Below, in pieces: positions 61,037 through 64,000 of a stretch of DNA of 64,000 bases. The stretch is from positions 4,340,001 to 4,404,000 of the forward strand of contig OZ245730.1 of NCBI GenBank assembly GCA_965227145.1, written 5' to 3'. A program made the translations under genes and the position numbers. This DNA comes from JACKAQ01 sp965227145 (GTDB taxonomy: Bacteria > Calditrichota > Calditrichia > RBG-13-44-9 > J075). A model generated the notes under the pieces. The model made no database searches, had not been told where the DNA came from, and worked only from the letters and a program-made list of their open reading frames with translations. How positions within the stretch are numbered: position 1 is the stretch's first letter; the number at the start of each line of letters is the position of its first letter.

Positions 61037-61525
61037 ATGAACATCCAGAGAACCCGAATTAATCATCCGTTTCATATTTTAGTAGCAGAAGACGACCCGG
61101 ATGACCAAATGCTCATTCACGATGCCTTCGAAGCAAACAATCTGGGCAGCAGCATTCGTTTCGTGGAAAATGGCGAGGAGCTGCTGGATTATATTTTTCA
61201 ACGGGAAAAATATGCTGATCCATCCGCTTTCCCACCACCGGATATGATCATTCTGGATTTGAATATGCCCAAAAAAGACGGTCGGGAAACACTCCGCGAG
61301 ATAAAAAACAATGAGCATCTGCGCCCGATTCCGGTCATCGTTCTGACAACATCCAATTCTCAGGACGATATTTCGAAACTTTATCATCTGGGTGTAAATT
61401 CGTATATCGTAAAGCCATTCACGTTTGACGGGTTAATAAACATCGTAAAATGCATCGATGATTTCTGGTTTAAAACCGCTCGTCTCCCCTTTCGCACCGA
61501 CCAAAACTCCCTCAATTCATTATAA
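61037..61525 (+). CDS. Single-domain response regulator, Rcp1-like
   Basis: 162 residues from the ATG at 61037 (GAGG six bases upstream, overlapping the end of the previous gene). Receiver with VAEDDPDDQ, phospho-acceptor Asp74 in IILDLNMPKKDG, VLTTSNSQDDI and conserved Lys in YIVKPF. The LDLNMP-KKDGRETL-x-EIK pattern is that of Rcp1-like regulators, which partner with phytochrome-type kinases. No output domain. It fits the two HDLxEPLRK kinases upstream as a mobile phosphate carrier. Confidence 0.9.
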   Translation: MNIQRTRINHPFHILVAEDDPDDQMLIHDAFEANNLGSSIRFVENGEELLDYIFQREKYADPSAFPPPDMIILDLNMPKKDGRETLREIKNNEHLRPIPVIVLTTSNSQDDISKLYHLGVNSYIVKPFTFDGLINIVKCIDDFWFKTARLPFRTDQNSLNSL

Positions 61526-61570
61526 CTTAACCGAATTTTATGGGAAAGCGGGTAATGTATGCCCCTTTGT

Positions 61571-61590
61571 TTTCGATAATAATATCGAAA
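61571..61590. promoter_or_regulatory. Perfect 8-4-8 inverted repeat upstream of the HPt gene
   Basis: TTTCGATA ATAA TATCGAAA is a perfect inverted repeat 40 bp before the ATG at 61631. It could be an operator or an mRNA hairpin that separates HPt expression from the genes before it. Confidence 0.4.
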
Positions 61591-61630
61591 GAAATGCTAA
61601 TGGAAAGCCGTATAGTTTCAAGGAGGAACA

Positions 61631-61987
61631 ATGGAATTAAACAACGTATTAAATCGTGAAGAATTATTTGCCAGAGTAGATGACGATGTGGAGTTACTCG
61701 GCGAGTTGATCGAGCTCTTTTTGGAAGATTATCCGGATTTGATTACCAAAATAGAAAATGCCATTCAACAAAAAGACGCAATCGCTTTAAAAAAAGCAGC
61801 CCACACATTAAAAGGCGCTGTGGGTAACTTTTGTGCCGAAGGTGCATTTGAAGCATCCCGAAAACTGGAATCGATGGGCGCACAAGGTAACCTCGAAACG
61901 GTTTCAGCCGATTTTCAGCAATTGCAGCAAGAAATGCAAAATGTAACCAAAGCGCTTCAGGAAATTTCCCGGGAATATTGCCAATAA
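61631..61987 (+). CDS. Histidine phosphotransfer (HPt) domain protein
   Basis: 118 residues, a four-helix HPt domain. The phospho-His is His58 in KKAAHTLKGAVGNF, the standard HPt motif (AHxLKGxxxNF). Strong ribosome binding site (AAGGAGGAAC). HPt proteins carry phosphate between receiver domains. As the last gene of the signalling cluster it completes a possible kinase-receiver-HPt-receiver relay that would end at the GGDEF-EAL protein. The relay order is inference. Confidence 0.92.
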   Translation: MELNNVLNREELFARVDDDVELLGELIELFLEDYPDLITKIENAIQQKDAIALKKAAHTLKGAVGNFCAEGAFEASRKLESMGAQGNLETVSADFQQLQQEMQNVTKALQEISREYCQ

Positions 61988-62001
61988 TTTATCAACCGAT
62001 T

Positions 62002-62023
62002 GCCCTGCCTGAGTGGGCAGGGC
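62002..62023 (+). terminator. Hairpin after the HPt gene, probable terminator
   Basis: GCCCTGCC and GGGCAGGGC form an eight-pair stem with a TGAGT loop, followed by TTAATTT only. The T-run is weak, but the strong stem 15 bp past the stop suits termination. Confidence 0.6.
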
Positions 62024-62113
62024 TTAATTTCATGCAGATTTTTTTAACCGACACAAAGCCGCTATTTTTAACCAAAATTCTGTAAAACTTCCCCCGCAAA
62101 ATAATTTTTAATC

Positions 62114-62142
62114 TTGACCTTTCACCACTGGTAATGTATATT
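62114..62142 (+). promoter_or_regulatory. Promoter of rplU-rpmA
   Basis: TTGACC (62114-62119), 17-base spacer, TATATT (62137-62142), 45 bp before the rplU ATG. A near-consensus sigma-70-type promoter, as expected for ribosomal protein genes. Confidence 0.75.
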
Positions 62143-62187
62143 CCCCGGCTGTAACATGAATTCCACATTCAGTCAGAGGTGTCAAAA

Positions 62188-62499
62188 ATGTATGCAATCG
62201 TAGAAATTGCCGGAAAACAGTTTCGTGTCGAAAAAGACAAAGTGGTGAAGGTACCGTTTCTGAGCTCCGAAGTGGGCGAATCTGTATCTTTCGACAAAGT
62301 GCTCTTTGTAAACCAAAGCAATGATGTCAAAGTGGGTCGCCCGTTAATTGACGGCGCCAAGGTTGACGCCAAAGTGCTGGAGCACGGCCGCGATAAAAAA
62401 GTGGTCGTTTTCAAGAAAAAGCGCCGCAAAGGTTACCAGAAGAAAAATGGTCATCGTCAGCACTTTACCAAAATTAAAATCGAAGCAATCGAAGGATAA
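62188..62499 (+). CDS. rplU: 50S ribosomal protein bL21
   Basis: 103 residues from the ATG at 62188 (AGAGGTG upstream). A frame from GTG 62179 adds three residues (MSK) not seen in the family, so the MYAIVEIAGKQFRVEKD start is preferred. FKKKRRKGYQKKNGHRQ near the C-terminus is the RNA-binding signature of L21. It binds 23S rRNA in the large subunit. It is followed by rpmA after 15 bp, the usual order. Confidence 0.98.
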   Translation: MYAIVEIAGKQFRVEKDKVVKVPFLSSEVGESVSFDKVLFVNQSNDVKVGRPLIDGAKVDAKVLEHGRDKKVVVFKKKRRKGYQKKNGHRQHFTKIKIEAIEG

Positions 62500-62514
62500 G
62501 ACCGGAGGTAAGTC

Positions 62515-62772
62515 ATGGCTCATAAGAAAGGTGTTGGTAGCTCCCGGAACGGTCGCGATAGCGAATCTAAACGACTTGGTGTTAAAACTTTCGGTGGTGA
62601 ATTTGTCACCGCCGGCAGCATCATCATTCGTCAACGCGGAACGAAAATTCATCCCGGCGAAAATGTTAAACGCGGCGGTGATGATACATTGTTCGCGCTC
62701 ATCGACGGACACGTGAAATTCGAACGCAAAGACAAAAAACGCAGCAAAGTCAGCGTTTATCCGGAAGCGTAA
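62515..62772 (+). CDS. rpmA: 50S ribosomal protein bL27
   Basis: 85 residues: MAHKKGVGSSRNGRDSESKR, then GGEFVTAGSIIIRQRGTKIHPG, the conserved L27 sequence. It sits near the peptidyl-transferase centre. The N-terminus starts directly at MAHKKG without the cleaved extension found in Firmicutes. Good ribosome binding site (CCGGAGG). The obgE gene that often follows is replaced here by a UPF0173 hydrolase gene. Confidence 0.98.
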   Translation: MAHKKGVGSSRNGRDSESKRLGVKTFGGEFVTAGSIIIRQRGTKIHPGENVKRGGDDTLFALIDGHVKFERKDKKRSKVSVYPEA

Positions 62773-62801
62773 CCGAACACGAACACAATTTTGATACAAC
62801 G

Positions 62802-62831
62802 AGGGAAGCTCCAACCGGGGTTTCCCTTTTT
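62802..62831 (+). terminator. Rho-independent terminator after rpmA
   Basis: AGGGAAGCTCC and GGGGTTTCCCT pair (with G-T pairs) around an AACC loop, followed by TTTTT. It lies 30 bp after the rpmA stop. Confidence 0.85.
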
Positions 62832-62917
62832 GTATTTCATGGCATGATTTTGATCGCAATTGAATGTATATTTCTGAAACGGTCAACTGTATGTTTCATT
62901 TTTTACAGGAGGAAATC

Positions 62918-63595
62918 ATGCCAAAACTCACCTATCTCAGTCATTCCGCATTTATTATCGAAGGTCAAAATGGCACCGTTGTTATCGATCCGTATTTGAC
63001 CGATAATCCATTGGCCACTGCAAAACCCGTTGACGTAACAGTGGATCACGTGCTGCTCACCCATGGGCACGGCGATCATGTTGGCGACACCATCGAAATT
63101 GCAAAAAACAACAACGCAACCGTCGTTGCAACCTACGAACTGGCCAACTGGTGCCAGGCAAAAGGCGCGAAAGTTCATCACATGAATATCGGTGGTGCAC
63201 ACAATTTTCCCTTTGGCAGGGTGAAATACACCATCGCCCATCACGGATCGTCCACTCCGGATGGCGCGTACATGGGGCAGCCGGCCGGATTGCTGATTAC
63301 GATGGATGGAAAAACCCTTTATCACGCCGGTGATACCGCGCTTTTTCTGGATATGAAGCTGATCGGCGAAATGAACCACCTCGATCTCGCCATTCTGCCC
63401 ATCGGCGATAATTTTACAATGGGCATCGATGACGCCGCAAAAGCCGCCGAATTTCTGCGGGCAAAATTATATGTTCCGATGCATTTCAATACCTTCGAAG
63501 CCATCGAGGTGAATCCGCAGGAATTTATCCACAAACTGGAAATTCATGGACAACGCGGACGCGTGATGGACATCGGTGAGACTATCGAATATTAA
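62918..63595 (+). CDS. UPF0173 metal-dependent hydrolase (metallo-beta-lactamase fold)
   Basis: 225 residues from the ATG at 62918 (AGGAGG six bases upstream); a longer frame to 62864 is rejected. Metal-binding HGHGDH (His49, His51, Asp53, His54), YLSHSAFIIEG at the start, later YTIAHHGSSTPDG, LYHAGDTALFLDM and PMHFNTFE. This order and length match the UPF0173/YtkL group of MBL-fold hydrolases. The substrate is unknown. It is a single gene between two terminators. Confidence 0.95.
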   Translation: MPKLTYLSHSAFIIEGQNGTVVIDPYLTDNPLATAKPVDVTVDHVLLTHGHGDHVGDTIEIAKNNNATVVATYELANWCQAKGAKVHHMNIGGAHNFPFGRVKYTIAHHGSSTPDGAYMGQPAGLLITMDGKTLYHAGDTALFLDMKLIGEMNHLDLAILPIGDNFTMGIDDAAKAAEFLRAKLYVPMHFNTFEAIEVNPQEFIHKLEIHGQRGRVMDIGETIEY

Positions 63596-63609
63596 TTTCG
63601 AAAATTTTG

Positions 63610-63641
63610 GTGCGTCTGGGAATCTCCCGGACGCACTTTTT
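63610..63641 (+). terminator. Rho-independent terminator after the UPF0173 gene
   Basis: GTGCGTC and GACGCAC pair outside, TGGG and CCCG inside, followed by TTTTT. It lies about 15 bp after the stop at 63595. Confidence 0.85.
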
Positions 63642-63673
63642 GTTAACTATTGATTTTATTGGAGATATGAAAA

Positions 63674-64000
63674 ATGTCTAACCACGTTTTATCGGAATTA
63701 CAAAACGGTGTGTTGAAACTTACACTCAATCGCCCCGAGAAAAAAAATGCACTGAGCAACGCGATGTACGAATCGCTTTGCGAGAACCTTGTTCATGCAC
63801 AAAGCAACGATGATGTCCGGGTAATTCTGCTGTCCACCAACAGCCAGGATTTTACCAGCGGCAACGATCTAAAGGATTTTGCCGCAGTAAACGACGGTAC
63901 GCGCGGATTGGACGATTTGCCGGTGGTTCGTTTGCTGCGATTGGTGGTGGGATTGGACAAACCGCTGGTTTCGGCGGTTAAAGGATTGGCGGTTGGCATC
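63674..64000 (+). CDS. Enoyl-CoA hydratase/isomerase family protein, N-terminal part
   Basis: 109 residues from the ATG at 63674 (GGAG upstream), open to the right edge. LKLTLNRPEKKNALSNAMYESL is the typical crotonase start, and DVRVILLSTNSQDFTSGNDLKDF is the first oxyanion-hole segment (here SGND in place of the more common AGAD). KPLVSAVKGLAVGI is the second. It acts on CoA esters in fatty-acid or related breakdown. The catalytic acids lie beyond the edge, so hydratase and isomerase cannot be told apart. Confidence 0.92.
   Translation, partial: MSNHVLSELQNGVLKLTLNRPEKKNALSNAMYESLCENLVHAQSNDDVRVILLSTNSQDFTSGNDLKDFAAVNDGTRGLDDLPVVRLLRLVVGLDKPLVSAVKGLAVGI

Noticed and set aside
62344..62886. 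180-residue minus-strand frame
   Set aside because: Antisense to rplU and rpmA, which are certain genes.

Overview
The window looks like a chromosomal piece of a bacterium from the FCB side of the tree, most likely Calditrichota/KSB1-like or Ignavibacteria-like. This is inferred from many secreted proteins ending in a FlgD-type / type IX secretion (T9SS)-like sorting domain with an NPFNP motif, a PorV/PorQ-like outer membrane protein, a large TonB-dependent receptor, FG-GAP and propeller surface proteins, and roughly balanced base composition. No rRNA, tRNA, CRISPR array, phage or transposase was recognised.

Layout. 1-5.7 kb: start of a sodium:solute symporter (minus, cut by the left edge), a 958-residue TPR plus disordered protein with a repeated short motif, a 2OG-Fe(II) oxygenase, an alpha/beta hydrolase and an HMA copper-chaperone-like protein. 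5.9-7.2 kb: an EgtB-like enzyme. 7.4-16.8 kb (minus): a surface/secreted protein block with FN3, FG-GAP, BNR-like and propeller proteins. One of these genes is split by a 743-bp tandem duplication. 17.1-39.1 kb (minus): a starch/maltodextrin utilisation locus of about 22 kb. In transcription order it holds a TonB receptor, a 1179-residue sorting-domain protein, a PorV-like protein, a starch-binding-like secreted protein, a solute-binding lipoprotein, two MalF/MalG permeases, a TrmB regulator, a GH97 enzyme, a lipoprotein GH133-type debranching enzyme, a GH13 lipoprotein and a GH13 with sorting domain, closed by a terminator. No SusD and no MalK ATPase is in the window.

39.6-47.1 kb (minus): a further GH13 lipoprotein, two tandem SGNH-hydrolase/TPR membrane paralogues and a PpiC-type lipoprotein. 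47.3-49.0 kb: a secreted phosphodiester-glycosidase (NAGPA-type) protein. 49.1-53.7 kb: a MocR-type regulator divergent from a PPOX-family protein, followed by EamA and MFS transporters. 53.8-54.2 kb: DUF309. 54.4-62.0 kb (plus): a signalling cluster with a receiver-GGDEF-EAL protein, two histidine kinases, a receiver joined to an orphan DHp-like helix domain, an Rcp1-like receiver and an HPt protein. These could form a phosphorelay acting on c-di-GMP. 62.1-64.0 kb: housekeeping rplU-rpmA with a clear promoter and terminator, a UPF0173 metal-dependent hydrolase, and the start of an enoyl-CoA hydratase cut by the right edge.

How the parts work together (inference): extracellular and surface amylases cut starch, the TonB receptor takes up oligosaccharides, periplasmic GH97/GH13/GH133 enzymes trim them, and the ABC permeases bring maltodextrins into the cytoplasm under TrmB control. 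Start sites were moved from the longest open frame to the start best supported by a ribosome binding site, signal peptide or family length wherever these disagreed.
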